A program made the position numbers and the translations under genes. The notes beneath the pieces were generated by a model. It ran no database searches, was not told the DNA's origin, and was given only the letters and a program-made list of their open reading frames with translations. A stretch of DNA of 64,000 nt, taken from Nonomuraea candida. Lineage in GTDB: Bacteria; Actinomycetota; Actinomycetes; Streptosporangiales; Streptosporangiaceae. Position 1 is the first letter of the stretch, and each line of letters begins with the position of its first letter. Location of the stretch: positions 1 through 64,000 of the forward strand of contig NZ_JOAG01000045.1 in NCBI RefSeq assembly GCF_000725485.1. The letters are read 5' to 3'. Below are positions 6,765-15,623 of the stretch, in pieces.

Positions 6765-9259
6765 CCGGCCTGCGGGGGCACGAGATCATCGAGATCGGCG
6801 CGCCGGAGTGGGAGCGCCTGCGCAGCTACATCCAGACCGACCTGCTCGGCGTCGCGGTGGCCGTGGTCTGGCTGACGGTCCTGTGGGCCACCGTCCTGCC
6901 CGACGGCCGGCTGCTCGCGATCGTCGCGCTGCTGCTGGCCATGGCGGTGTTCCTGGTGCGGGCCGTCCACCTGATCCACGGTTACCGGCGCTTCGCCGCG
7001 GTCGTGGTCTTCGCGCTGGCCAACTGGATCGTGGCCGTCGCGGTCACCGCCATGGTGCCGTTCGCGCTGGCCACCCTGGTGCCGGCCGTGCTGCTGCCGG
7101 TGCTGGTGGCCGTGCAGCACATGAACCACGTCCGGCTGTCGGCGATGCTCGGCGCGACCATGCTGGTCGGCACGGCGCTGGTGGTCGTGGGCAGCCTGAG
7201 CCACGGGGCCGGGCTGGAGGAGCAGGTGCCGGGGACGGTGACGAACGCGCTGGCGATCGCGTACATCCCGTTCATCACCGCCCTGGTGTCGCTGGCCGCC
7301 TGGCAGAACCACGGCATGCTGGTCGCCAGGACCGAGGCGCTGCGCGAGTCGCGCGCCCGGCTGGTCGCGGCGGCCGATCGCGAGCGCTGCCAGATCGAGC
7401 GCAACCTGCACGAGGGGCCGCAGCAGCGCCTGGCGGCCGCCGCGGAGCAGACCCGGCGGGCCGCGGCGCTGCTGGAGAGCGACCCCGGCCGGGCGGGCCC
7501 GCTGCTGGCACGGCTGTCGGACGACCTCCAGGAGGCCAGCGCGGAGCTGCGCGGCCTGGCGCACGGCATCTACCCGCCCCAGCTCGGCCAGTACGGCCTG
7601 GAGACGGCGCTGCGCGCGGCGGCCCAGCACGCCCCGATCCCGACGACCGTGCGCGCCGTCGGCATCGGCCGCTACCCGCCCGAGATCGAGATCAACATCT
7701 ACTTCTGCCTGCTGGAGGCCCTGCGCAACGCGGTGAAGCACGCGGGCAAGGACGCCACGGTCAGCATCCTGCTGCAGGACCGCAACGGCCTGTCCTTCGA
7801 CTTCCGCGACTCGGGCGTGGGCACGAGCCCCGCCACCCTCCAGACCGGCACCGGCATGATCAACATGAACGACCGCCTCAGCGCCATCGGCGGCGCCCTC
7901 ACCATCGACACCAGGCCGGGCGGCGGCCTGCGCCTGCACGGCCACCTGCCGCGCTCGGCGCTGGAGAGCGCGGGCGTGGAGCGTTCCCGCCAGGAGCCGG
8001 GCGAGCGCGTGCGCGAGGCGCTGCAGGCCGTCTGGTACGCCATCGCCCGCGTCTACACCACCCTCCAGCGCAGCGCCCACCCGCACCCCTACCAGTACAT
8101 CGCCACGGGCCTGTGGACCATCCTGGGCGTCGCGCTCGGCGGCGGCGCGCTCGCCCTGGCCGTCTTCGCCGGCACCCGCATCCCCTGGCTGCTCACCCTG
8201 GCCGGCCTCTGCGGCGCGGTCGCCCTGCCGGTCGTGGCCGCGCTGCGGGTCGTCAGGCGCGACCGCGTCCGGCACGCCATCGCCGTGTCAGCGGGCACCG
8301 CCTGGTGCTTCGCGCTCGCGCTGACCGTGCTGCTCCCCTCCGCGCTGCCCTACGCCACGCTGGTGACCGTCTCGCCGGTGCTGCTGTCGGTGGCGTACCT
8401 GCCGCGCGGGCGCTTCAAGCTCGTCATGGGCGCCACCGTCGCCGCCGCGGCCGTCATCACGCTCGCCGGCGTCCTCGCGCCCGGCGTCGGCTTCGAGCAG
8501 GCGCCCCGCTGGATCACCGCCCCGGTCGTCATCGCGCTGGTCGTCCTCGGCCTCACCCGGGCCTGCTACCTCGCCTGGCACAACCACGTGATGCTGGTGG
8601 CCAGGGCGGAGGCGGTGCAGGAGTCGCGCGCCCGGCTGGTCGCGGCGGCCGACAGGGAGCGCCGCCAGATCGAGCGCAACCTGCACGACGGCGCCCAGCA
8701 GCGGCTGGTCGCCGCGGCCGTGCAGTCGCGGGTCGCGCAGCGCCTGGTGGCCACCCAGCCGGACGACGTGGGGCCGCTGCTGGCGCAGCTCTCGGAGGAC
8801 CTGCGCGAGGCCCAGGCGGACCTGCGCGACCTGGCGCACGGCATCTACCCGCCGCAACTGGCCGAATCGGGGCTGGAGGCGGCGCTGCGCGCGGCCGTGC
8901 GGCACTCGCCGCTGCCGGCCCAGATCCACGCCGCCGACCTCGGCCGCTACCCGCCCGAGATCGAGATCAACCTCTACTTCTGCCTGCTGGAGGCGTTGCA
9001 GAACGCCAGCAAGCACGCCGGCGAGCACGCCACGGTCACCATCGACCTGCGGGAGAAGGACGGGCTCTGCTTCGACTTCCACGACACGGGCAACGGCTGC
9101 CATCCCGGCCTGATCCGTACCGGGCAGGGGATCACCAACATGTACGACCGGCTCGGGGCCATCGGCGGCACCCTGACCATCGAGACCGGCCAGGGCGCGG
9201 GGCTGCGCCTGCACGGGCACATCCCGCGCTCGGCCTACGAGCCTTCCGGCAGGACGTGA
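6734..9259 (+). CDS. Double sensor histidine kinase (two complete kinase units in one protein)
   Basis: An 841-residue membrane kinase made of two tandem copies of a NarX/DesK-class (HisKA_3) kinase. Unit 1: about six membrane helices (residues 36-195), His226 in RNLHEGPQQRL, N-box around Asn332 (LLEALRNAVKHAG), and G-boxes DSGVG and GTGMINMNDRL. Unit 2: about five helices (455-620), His651 in RNLHDGAQQRL, Asn757 (LLEALQNASKHAG), and G-boxes DTGNG and GQGITNMYDRL. The His-to-His and Asn-to-Asn offsets are both exactly 425 residues, the signature of an internal duplication. Unit 1 has Glu where unit 2 has the common Asp after the phosphorylated His. The GTG at 6734 overlaps the receiver gene. 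The signal is unknown; no extracellular sensor domain is seen. Confidence 0.9.
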   Translation: MERRGPFRLLAGLRGHEIIEIGAPEWERLRSYIQTDLLGVAVAVVWLTVLWATVLPDGRLLAIVALLLAMAVFLVRAVHLIHGYRRFAAVVVFALANWIVAVAVTAMVPFALATLVPAVLLPVLVAVQHMNHVRLSAMLGATMLVGTALVVVGSLSHGAGLEEQVPGTVTNALAIAYIPFITALVSLAAWQNHGMLVARTEALRESRARLVAAADRERCQIERNLHEGPQQRLAAAAEQTRRAAALLESDPGRAGPLLARLSDDLQEASAELRGLAHGIYPPQLGQYGLETALRAAAQHAPIPTTVRAVGIGRYPPEIEINIYFCLLEALRNAVKHAGKDATVSILLQDRNGLSFDFRDSGVGTSPATLQTGTGMINMNDRLSAIGGALTIDTRPGGGLRLHGHLPRSALESAGVERSRQEPGERVREALQAVWYAIARVYTTLQRSAHPHPYQYIATGLWTILGVALGGGALALAVFAGTRIPWLLTLAGLCGAVALPVVAALRVVRRDRVRHAIAVSAGTAWCFALALTVLLPSALPYATLVTVSPVLLSVAYLPRGRFKLVMGATVAAAAVITLAGVLAPGVGFEQAPRWITAPVVIALVVLGLTRACYLAWHNHVMLVARAEAVQESRARLVAAADRERRQIERNLHDGAQQRLVAAAVQSRVAQRLVATQPDDVGPLLAQLSEDLREAQADLRDLAHGIYPPQLAESGLEAALRAAVRHSPLPAQIHAADLGRYPPEIEINLYFCLLEALQNASKHAGEHATVTIDLREKDGLCFDFHDTGNGCHPGLIRTGQGITNMYDRLGAIGGTLTIETGQGAGLRLHGHIPRSAYEPSGRT

Positions 9260-9447
9260 GAAGCGCTCTGATACTGTGACGTCTCGCGTAAGCGATCGTC
9301 CTTCGGCCCCGGGAGGTGAGACCCATTTCCGCTCTGTCAGGCTGGGTGCTCCCTTCCAGCAGCCGTGCCGCGCGTGCGCGCGCGGTGGCGCGGCCCACCG
9401 GGCTCAGGTGACCGCGGGAGCGCCCATCGGCATCCCGAAAGGCTCCC

Positions 9448-10254
9448 ATGTCGGTTTTTTCGTCATCTATCGCTACTCCTGCCATCGTTGCCCGCCTCCG
9501 CGCCGCCGGCTGCGTCTTCGCCGAGGACGAGGCCGGCCTGCTCGTCTCCACCGCGTCCGGCCCCGCCGAGCTGGCCGCCATGGTCGAGCGCCGCGTGGCC
9601 GGCGAGCCCCTCGAACACGTCCTGGGCTGGGCCCGCTTCTGCGGCCTGCGCGTGGCCGTGGAGCCGGGGGTGTTCGTGCCCAGGCCGCGCACCGAGTTCC
9701 TCATCCACGAGGCCGTCGCCCTGGCGCGTGCGGCCGCCGGCTCGCCGGTCGTCCTCGACCTGTGCTGCGGGACCGGCGCGATGGGCGCCGCGGTGGGTGC
9801 GGGGCTGGCGCGGGCAGGGCTGGCGTGCGCCGAGCTGCACGCCGCCGACCTCGACCCCGCCGCCGTGCGCTGCGCCCGGCGCAACCTGCCCGGCGCCCAC
9901 GTCTACCAGGGCGACCTGTACGAACCGCTGCCCGCCTCCCTGCGCGGCCGGGTGGACCTGCTGATCGCCAGCCCGCCGTACGTGCCGTCGGAGTCGGTCG
10001 GCCTGCTGCCGCCGGAGGCCCGGCTGCACGAGCCGCTGCCGGCGCTGGACGGCGGGGCCGACGGGCTCGACGTCGTGCGCCGGGTGATCGCCGGCGCGCC
10101 GGGCTGGCTCGCGCCCGGCGGGAGCCTGCTGGTGGAGACCGGCGAGCGCCAGGCGGACGGCGCGGCCGCGGCGATGCGCGCCGCGGGCCTGTCCGCCCGG
10201 GTCGCCACCTCCGACGAACTCGACGCCACGGCGGTCATCGGCACCCGCCATTAA
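9448..10254 (+). CDS. Putative protein N5-glutamine methyltransferase (PrmC/HemK-like)
   Basis: A 268-residue class I SAM-dependent methyltransferase of the PrmC/HemK type. It has the family's N-terminal helical domain with EPLEHVLGWARFCGLRVAVEPGVFVPRPRTE, then the SAM loop VLDLCCGTGAMG, an acidic strand AADLDPAAVRCARRN, and the catalytic motif as LIASPPYVPS. Classical PrmC has NPPY, so Ser replaces Asn, as in a group of actinobacterial paralogues annotated putative protein N(5)-glutamine methyltransferase. It is therefore probably not the housekeeping release-factor enzyme. The ATG at 9448 follows GAAAGG. It is monocistronic. Confidence 0.85.
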   Translation: MSVFSSSIATPAIVARLRAAGCVFAEDEAGLLVSTASGPAELAAMVERRVAGEPLEHVLGWARFCGLRVAVEPGVFVPRPRTEFLIHEAVALARAAAGSPVVLDLCCGTGAMGAAVGAGLARAGLACAELHAADLDPAAVRCARRNLPGAHVYQGDLYEPLPASLRGRVDLLIASPPYVPSESVGLLPPEARLHEPLPALDGGADGLDVVRRVIAGAPGWLAPGGSLLVETGERQADGAAAAMRAAGLSARVATSDELDATAVIGTRH

Positions 10255-10393
10255 TACCGCATTTCGCCGCGCCGCCGGAGAACGCGCAGTAATTTGCGCC
10301 CTTTTGTGATGGGGCGTGCCATTGTTTTGTCGTGGACTTCGGGGCTGATCCGCGCTTTCCTTTCCCTCGTCGATTTTCGCTTCGGAGGGTCAC

Positions 10394-11536
10394 ATGGGTC
10401 GTACAAGGAAAGTCGTGGGAATCGCCATCGCCTGCGCGATGGTGGTGGGCGCGGCGCCGCCGGCGGCGGCGGAGCCGCGCGGGCCGGTGCGGATCACGCG
10501 CTTCCTCGGGGAGCAGCGCCTGCCGCACCTCATGAGGTTCGCCGGCACCACGGTCGGCGGCATCTCGGGGTTCGACCGCGATCCGCGCGACGGCACCTGG
10601 TACTTCATCTCCGACGACCGGTGGCGCTACGACCCGGCCCGGTTCTACACCGGCAGGCTGGCGTTCGACCGGGTCACGGGAGCGCTGAAGCGGGTGCGCA
10701 TCAGCGGGGTCAGGACGCTGACCAGGCCCGACGGCAAGCCCTACCCCGCGTACGGCAAGCCGGGGTCGGCCGACCCCGAGTCGATCAGGTTCGACCGGTG
10801 GCGCGGGCGGCTGGTGTGGGGCGACGAAGGGGACCGGCCCGACGAGAGAAACCCGAATATCCCCATTTCGCATTCCGCGGTGCGCGCCGTGGGACTGGAC
10901 GGGCGATTCCAGGGCGAATTGGGGCTGCCATGGAATCTGCGGCTGACGGATGAGAACCGCGGGCCGCGGCGCAATTTCGGATTCGAGGGCGTCGCCGTCT
11001 CCCAGCACGCCGTCACCGCCGTCACCGAGGGGCCGCGCTTCGAGGACGGCGCCCTGCCGACGGTCTACCGGGGCTCGGTGGCCCGGGTGACCATGTGGGA
11101 CCGCCAGGGCCGCCCCCGGGGCCAGTACGCCTACCATCTCGACCGGCTGTCCGTCCCGCCCAGCCCGCCCACCGGCCTGGCCGACAGCGGCGTGTCCGAG
11201 CTGCTGGCCATCGACGACTTCCGCTACCTGGCGCTGGAACGCTCCTGGATCCAGGGCGTCGGCTACCGCGTCAAGCTCTACGAGATCGACCTGCGCGGCG
11301 CCACGAACGTGATCGGCCGCGACTACCTGGAGCGCGGCGGCCCGTACCGGCCGGTCGCCAAGCGGCTGGTGGCCGACCTGGGCGGCTTCCGCCCGCCGGT
11401 GCAGAACCTGGAGGGCATGGCCTGGGGGCCGCGGCTGGCCTCCGGCGAGTGCACGCTCGTGATCGGCTCCGACGACAACTTCGCCAAGGAGGAGGTCACC
11501 ACGTTCATGGCCTTCGGCGCCACCGGCTGCCCCTGA
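10394..11536 (+). CDS. Secreted phytase-like esterase (esterase-like activity of phytase family)
   Basis: A 380-residue exported protein. A Sec signal peptide (GRTRKVVGIAIACAMVVG followed by APPAAAEP) has a likely cleavage after AAA at about residue 27. The mature protein is a beta-propeller of the phytase-like family: GTTVGGISGFDRDPRDGTWY near the start, ADPESIRFD and FGFEGVAVS (Glu residues proposed for metal binding), and NLEGMAWGP near the end. Relatives are extracellular phosphoesterases or unassigned. The ATG at 10394 follows GGAGGG. It stands alone and is closed by a strong hairpin at 11541. The substrate is not shown by the sequence. Confidence 0.82.
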   Translation: MGRTRKVVGIAIACAMVVGAAPPAAAEPRGPVRITRFLGEQRLPHLMRFAGTTVGGISGFDRDPRDGTWYFISDDRWRYDPARFYTGRLAFDRVTGALKRVRISGVRTLTRPDGKPYPAYGKPGSADPESIRFDRWRGRLVWGDEGDRPDERNPNIPISHSAVRAVGLDGRFQGELGLPWNLRLTDENRGPRRNFGFEGVAVSQHAVTAVTEGPRFEDGALPTVYRGSVARVTMWDRQGRPRGQYAYHLDRLSVPPSPPTGLADSGVSELLAIDDFRYLALERSWIQGVGYRVKLYEIDLRGATNVIGRDYLERGGPYRPVAKRLVADLGGFRPPVQNLEGMAWGPRLASGECTLVIGSDDNFAKEEVTTFMAFGATGCP

Positions 11537-11540
11537 CCGG

Positions 11541-11566
11541 CCGCACGCCGTGGCGACGGCGTGCGG
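11541..11566. terminator. Hairpin terminator, 10-bp perfect stem
   Basis: CCGCACGCCG pairs with CGGCGTGCGG around a 6-nt loop, 4 nt after the stop of the phytase-like gene and 41 bp from the stop of the convergent GH65 gene. It can serve both directions. Confidence 0.75.
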
Positions 11567-11607
11567 GCGGCGCCCTCCAGGGAGATGCGGCGGCCGGAGG
11601 GATCGGG

Positions 11608-12264
11608 CTACATGCCGTGGATGCGGCGGCCGGTGATCTGCTGCGGCACGATGCGGATGTAGAGCTGCCGCTCGCCGCCCGCCCACGGCGTAACCCCGGT
11701 CCTGGCCGCGCTCCCCACCTCCTCCGGCGGCACGTGGTGCGCCGGCCCCTGCACCAGCACGCTCCACCCCTCCCGGTTGGCCTCGTCGATGTTGTCGATC
11801 TGGAAGGCGATCTTGATGTCGACGCCTTCCAGGCCGCTGCGCAGGTCCTTGTCCATGGCCCCGCCGGCGGCGGTGCGGAAGACGATGGCGCCGTTCTGCA
11901 CCTTGTAGTTGACGGGCAGCACGGTCGGCCCGTGCGAGCCGTTGAACGCCACCCGCCCGATCCCGCCCGGCTCGATCAGCCGCCGGCACTCCGCCTCGTC
12001 CAGCGTCTCCAGCGTCGGATGGGCCATGGCGGGACCGCGGCCGGGCGGCCGGTCCTGGCCGCCGCCCAGCAGGTCGTCCACGGTCGTGTTCAGCGCGTCG
12101 GCCAGCCGGTAGAGCGAGCCGGTGTCGGGCGTGTCGGCGTTCTCCTCCAGATACCGCAGATAGCCCGGCGACATGTCCGCGTGCTCGGCGACCTGCTCGC
12201 GGGTCAGGCCGAGGCGCTCGCGGTGATGGATGATGCGGCGGCCGAGATCGCCGGTGCCTGCCAT
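11608..12264 (-). CDS. HTH and pyridoxamine 5'-phosphate oxidase-like protein (probable independent start inside GH65 frame)
   Basis: These 218 codons look like a complete gene. The start MAGTGDLGRRIIHHRERLGL opens an XRE helix-turn-helix (TREQVAEHADMSPGYLRYLE), followed by a split-barrel flavin-binding PPOX domain (LIEPGGIGRVAFNGSHGPTV, then NGAIVFRTAAGG and VLVQGPAHHV). Proteins with just this architecture are common and free-standing in actinomycetes. A good ribosome site, GGAGGAG, lies 8 nt before the ATG at 12264. I list it separately because it is probably translated on its own even though the GH65 frame also runs through it. It may bind DNA in response to F420, flavin or heme; the ligand is unknown. 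Confidence 0.65.
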   Translation of the reverse strand: MAGTGDLGRRIIHHRERLGLTREQVAEHADMSPGYLRYLEENADTPDTGSLYRLADALNTTVDDLLGGGQDRPPGRGPAMAHPTLETLDEAECRRLIEPGGIGRVAFNGSHGPTVLPVNYKVQNGAIVFRTAAGGAMDKDLRSGLEGVDIKIAFQIDNIDEANREGWSVLVQGPAHHVPPEEVGSAARTGVTPWAGGERQLYIRIVPQQITGRRIHGM

Positions 12265-14673
12265 GATCACGTCTCCTCCGGTGTAAGTGCGGCGCGCGGT
12301 CCCGTTGACGCGCGCCTCGCGGTGGTCGGCGTCGATGAACAGCCGGCGGCCGCGATAGCAGATGGGCATCGACACCAGCCCGAGCCGGTCGGGCAGCAGC
12401 GGGTCCAGCCGCAGCCCCTCCGGGCGTGGCTCCAGGCCCAGGTAGCAGCGTTGCAGCAGGTTGAGCGTGCCGCCCATGGCCCCCAGGTGGATGCCCTCCG
12501 CCGTCGTGCCGCCCTGCACGTCCTTCACGTCGCTCTCGAGCGCCTCGATGAAGAAGCGCCAGGACTCCGCCCGGTTGGAGCGGGCCAGCACCCATGCGTG
12601 CACGACGGCGCTGAGCGTGGAGCCGTGGCTGGTGCGCCGCAGATAGTACGAGATCGTCCGCGAGATCAGCTCCGGCCCCGCCCGATAGCCCAGCCGCTCC
12701 AGCACGCCGGTCAGCTCGTCGCCCGGCAGCAGGTAGCAGAGCATGAGCGTGTCGGCCTGCTTGGAGGCCTTGTAGCGGTTGACGTCGTCGCCGTCGGCCT
12801 CCAGCGCCCGGTCCAGCCTGCGCACCCCGGCGTAGCGGTCCCAGTCGAGCTCCAGCAGGTCGCCGTAGCCGGTGAACTGGCTGATCACGCCGTCGTGGAA
12901 GTCGACCCGCAGGCGGCGGCCGACGTCGTCCCAGCGGGCCAGCTCCTCGGGCGACGGCGCCAGGCCGGGCGGCAGGTCGGGCGCCAGGGCGGCGGTGTCG
13001 CGGGCGCGGGCCATCAGCCACGCGGTCATGACGTTGGTGTAGGCGTTGTTGTCCAGGCCCGGCAGGGCCGCCCCGGGGTAGGCGTCGTGGTACTCGTCGG
13101 GGCCCATGATGCCGCGGATCTCGTACCGGTCGCCTGCGGGCACCGCCAGGGAGGCGAAGAACCTGGCGATGTCGAGCAGCAGCTCCGCGCACCACGACGG
13201 CATCGAGCCGGTGGCCAGGTAGTGGTGCCAGACGTTGTAGGCGATGGCCAGGCCCACGTGCCGCTGCAGCCGGGAGTGGTCGGGCAGCCAGCGGCCGGAG
13301 GCGGGGTTGAGATGCAGGACCTGGGTCTCCTCGCGGCCGTCGCTGCCGCTCTGCCACGGGAACATCGCGCCCTCGTGGCCGGCCTCCCTGGCGGCGTCCC
13401 TCGCCTCGGGCAGCCGCCGCCAGCGGTAGCGCAGCAGCCCCTGCGAGATCTCCGGGAAGCGCAGGTCCAGCCACGGCTGCACGAACAGCTCGTCCCAGAA
13501 CACGTGCCCCCGGTACGCCTCGCCGTGCAGGCCGCGCGCCGGCACCCCGGCGTCCAGGCCGGCCGTGTGCGGCGAGAGCGTCTGCAGCAGGTGGAAGATG
13601 TGCAGGTGGACGATCTGCGACAGCTCGGGGCCGTCCACGTCGAGCCGGGCGCGCTGCCACAGCCGCTCCCAGGCGGCCTGGTGCCGGGCCAGCAGCTCCT
13701 CGAAGCGCGGCGCCCGGCGCGCGTGCCGCAGCGCCGACGAGCGCGGGTCGTGGCTGGCCGGGTCGCGCGAGGACGTCAGCGCCACGATCTTCGTGTGCCG
13801 GGCCGGCACGCCCTCGGCCAGGTCGAGCACGTGGTCACAGGTGATGTGGTCGCCGGCGGGCGCGGGCCGGGCGGCGGGGGCGGCGGGGGCGGCGGTGTCG
13901 ATCCTGGCGGCCAGCGCCACGAGCACGTGCGAGTTGCGGGTGCTCGCCGTCAGCCAGGTCAGGCCGTCCTCGGCGCCGGTCGCGTGCCCGGTGAGGTGGT
14001 CGCCGCGCAGGTCGCGGTAGCGGGCCACGCCGTCGTTGGCGACCCGGCCCTCCAGCGTGGCGCGCACCCGCAGCGGGCCCGACCAGTTCTCGGCGGTGAA
14101 CTCCGTCTCCATCGCCGCCAGGTACGGGTCCGCCATCGACACCAGGCGGCGCTGGCGCACCCGGGTGATTCGGCCGGCCCCGTCGCGCCAGCGCAGCTCG
14201 CGCACCAGCACGCCGTGCCGCAGGTCCAGCTCGTGCCGGTAGAGCGGCAGGTCGGCGTCCTGGGGGCGGAACCAGCCGGCGCCCGGCGTCGCGAACGTCA
14301 GCGGCAGCCAGTCGGGCAGGTTGACGATGTCCTCATTCGTCACGGTACGTCCGGCGATCACCGAGTCCAGCCGGTCGTAACAACCGGCCAGGTACGTGCC
14401 CGGCGTGCGCGGCTCGCCGTCGGGCGTGGCGCCGCGCGTGGCGAACCGGCCGTTGCCCAGCGTGCACAGTGCCTCCCGCAACCCTTCGCGCCCGGCGTCG
14501 AACCCCTCGTAGACCAGCGTCCACGCGCTCGCCGCCGTCTCGCCCTCCACCGGGCGGTCGTGGCGGGTCGCGCCGGCTCCCGGCTCGATGTCCTCGCAGG
14601 CCGTGTCGCCTCCCGGCCCGCCGCCCTCGGAGGTCGTCGCGGTCCCCGGGCCGCCGTAGGGTGGCGTGCTCAT
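11608..14673 (-). CDS. Glycoside hydrolase family 65 disaccharide phosphorylase, in-frame with HTH-PPOX
   Basis: A single open frame of 1021 codons. Residues 1-800 are a GH65 inverting phosphorylase (trehalose, kojibiose or maltose type) that splits an alpha-disaccharide with phosphate to glucose and beta-glucose 1-phosphate. Signs are the N-terminal sandwich (LGNGRFATRG), catalytic acid Glu527 in IMGPDEYHD, substrate motif RYKASKQADTLML, and phosphate-binding SHGSTLS near residue 683. Near residue 803 the frame continues without a stop into a complete HTH plus PPOX protein that has its own ribosome site and ATG. Either this is a real fusion, or the GH65 stop was lost by a small indel: one base of frame change would end GH65 at a TGA 2 bp before that ATG. 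The start overlaps the HAD gene by ATGA, so they form an operon. Confidence 0.8.
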   Translation of the reverse strand: MSTPPYGGPGTATTSEGGGPGGDTACEDIEPGAGATRHDRPVEGETAASAWTLVYEGFDAGREGLREALCTLGNGRFATRGATPDGEPRTPGTYLAGCYDRLDSVIAGRTVTNEDIVNLPDWLPLTFATPGAGWFRPQDADLPLYRHELDLRHGVLVRELRWRDGAGRITRVRQRRLVSMADPYLAAMETEFTAENWSGPLRVRATLEGRVANDGVARYRDLRGDHLTGHATGAEDGLTWLTASTRNSHVLVALAARIDTAAPAAPAARPAPAGDHITCDHVLDLAEGVPARHTKIVALTSSRDPASHDPRSSALRHARRAPRFEELLARHQAAWERLWQRARLDVDGPELSQIVHLHIFHLLQTLSPHTAGLDAGVPARGLHGEAYRGHVFWDELFVQPWLDLRFPEISQGLLRYRWRRLPEARDAAREAGHEGAMFPWQSGSDGREETQVLHLNPASGRWLPDHSRLQRHVGLAIAYNVWHHYLATGSMPSWCAELLLDIARFFASLAVPAGDRYEIRGIMGPDEYHDAYPGAALPGLDNNAYTNVMTAWLMARARDTAALAPDLPPGLAPSPEELARWDDVGRRLRVDFHDGVISQFTGYGDLLELDWDRYAGVRRLDRALEADGDDVNRYKASKQADTLMLCYLLPGDELTGVLERLGYRAGPELISRTISYYLRRTSHGSTLSAVVHAWVLARSNRAESWRFFIEALESDVKDVQGGTTAEGIHLGAMGGTLNLLQRCYLGLEPRPEGLRLDPLLPDRLGLVSMPICYRGRRLFIDADHREARVNGTARRTYTGGDVIMAGTGDLGRRIIHHRERLGLTREQVAEHADMSPGYLRYLEENADTPDTGSLYRLADALNTTVDDLLGGGQDRPPGRGPAMAHPTLETLDEAECRRLIEPGGIGRVAFNGSHGPTVLPVNYKVQNGAIVFRTAAGGAMDKDLRSGLEGVDIKIAFQIDNIDEANREGWSVLVQGPAHHVPPEEVGSAARTGVTPWAGGERQLYIRIVPQQITGRRIHGM

Positions 14674-15419
14674 CGCCGTCCCACGGGCACGCGCCCCGTG
14701 ACGTCGGCGTCGGCCAGGTCGGCCATCACCGCGCCGGCTCCCGCCGCCAGCATCGCGGCCGCCTGCGTGCCGCTCCTGTCCACCGCGACCACCTGGCCGA
14801 ACCCGCCCCTGCGCCCGGCCTCCACCCCGGGCAGCGCGTCCTCCACGATCGCCACCTGCGCGGGCGGCAGCTCCAGCCGGCGCGCGGCCTCCAGGAACAG
14901 CGCCGGGTCGGGCTTGCCCGGCAGCCCCAGCCGGGCCGCCTCGGTGCCGTCCACCAGCACGTCGAACAGGTGCAGCAGCCCCGCCGACGACACGACCGCG
15001 CGGCAGTGCCTGCTGGCCGAGACCACCCCCGTACGGCAGCCGCGCCGGCGCAGCTCGTGCAGCAGCGCCACCGTCGAGGGGAAGGGCGCCACCCCGTGCT
15101 GCCGGATCTGCTCCACGAACAGCGCGTCCTTGGCCAGCCCCAGGCCGTGCACGGTCGCCGCGCCCGGCTCGTCGTCCGGCCCGCCCTCGGGCAGCGAGAT
15201 GCCGCGCGAGGCCAGGAACGTGCGCACGCCGTCGAGCCGCGGCCGCCCGTCCACGTGGGCCAGATAGTCGGCGCGGATGTCGAACGGCCCGGAACGGCCC
15301 CGCAGGAAGGGGTCGAACACGTGCTTCCACGCCGCCGCGTGCACCCGGGCCGTGTCGGTGACCACGCCGTCGGTGTCGAAGACGACGGCGCGCAGGCTGG
15401 TCAGATCGAAGGTGGCCAT
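14670..15419 (-). CDS. pgmB: Beta-phosphoglucomutase family HAD hydrolase
   Basis: A 249-residue HAD-superfamily phosphotransferase. Motif I is VVFDTDGVVTDTA, with nucleophile Asp15 and acid/base Asp17. A cap domain follows (HVDGRPRLDGVRTFLASRGI matches the substrate-binding region of beta-phosphoglucomutases). Motif II is GVVSASRHC, motif III GLPGKPDPALF, and motif IV VEDALPGVEAG. It converts beta-glucose 1-phosphate to glucose 6-phosphate. Its stop overlaps the GH65 start (ATGA, 14670-14673), and the product of one enzyme is the substrate of the other. Together they are a phosphorolytic disaccharide-use operon. Confidence 0.9.
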   Translation of the reverse strand: MATFDLTSLRAVVFDTDGVVTDTARVHAAAWKHVFDPFLRGRSGPFDIRADYLAHVDGRPRLDGVRTFLASRGISLPEGGPDDEPGAATVHGLGLAKDALFVEQIRQHGVAPFPSTVALLHELRRRGCRTGVVSASRHCRAVVSSAGLLHLFDVLVDGTEAARLGLPGKPDPALFLEAARRLELPPAQVAIVEDALPGVEAGRRGGFGQVVAVDRSGTQAAAMLAAGAGAVMADLADADVTGRVPVGRR

Positions 15420-15623
15420 GTCTGGACGCTACCCCCGCACGGCGGGCCCAGCCATGAGACCTTGGACCCGGCGCGCCGGGACGTTCGGCCCCCGCCGGGA
15501 TCGCCCGCCGCCACAGGTGAACCGGTGTCCCGTGCGCCGCTCGGTGACGCACGTGAATGGGTACGTCTTCCTCGTGAGGCCGCCCCGGACTTCTCGTGCG
15601 GCCGCCGGAGCAGGAGGTACCGC

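Noticed and set aside
6664..9279. 871-codon frame overlapping the double kinase
   Set aside because: It is a GC-skew shadow in another frame, rich in Arg, Ala and Gly with no motif; the kinase frame contains all catalytic boxes.
9448..10254. Housekeeping prmC (release factor methyltransferase)
   Set aside because: The catalytic motif is SPPY instead of NPPY, and prfA, which usually accompanies prmC, is absent.
11095..15267. 1390-codon rightward frame opposite GH65
   Set aside because: Mirror frame of the leftward GH65, HTH-PPOX and HAD genes; its His/Gln/Arg/Gly-rich text has no recognisable fold.
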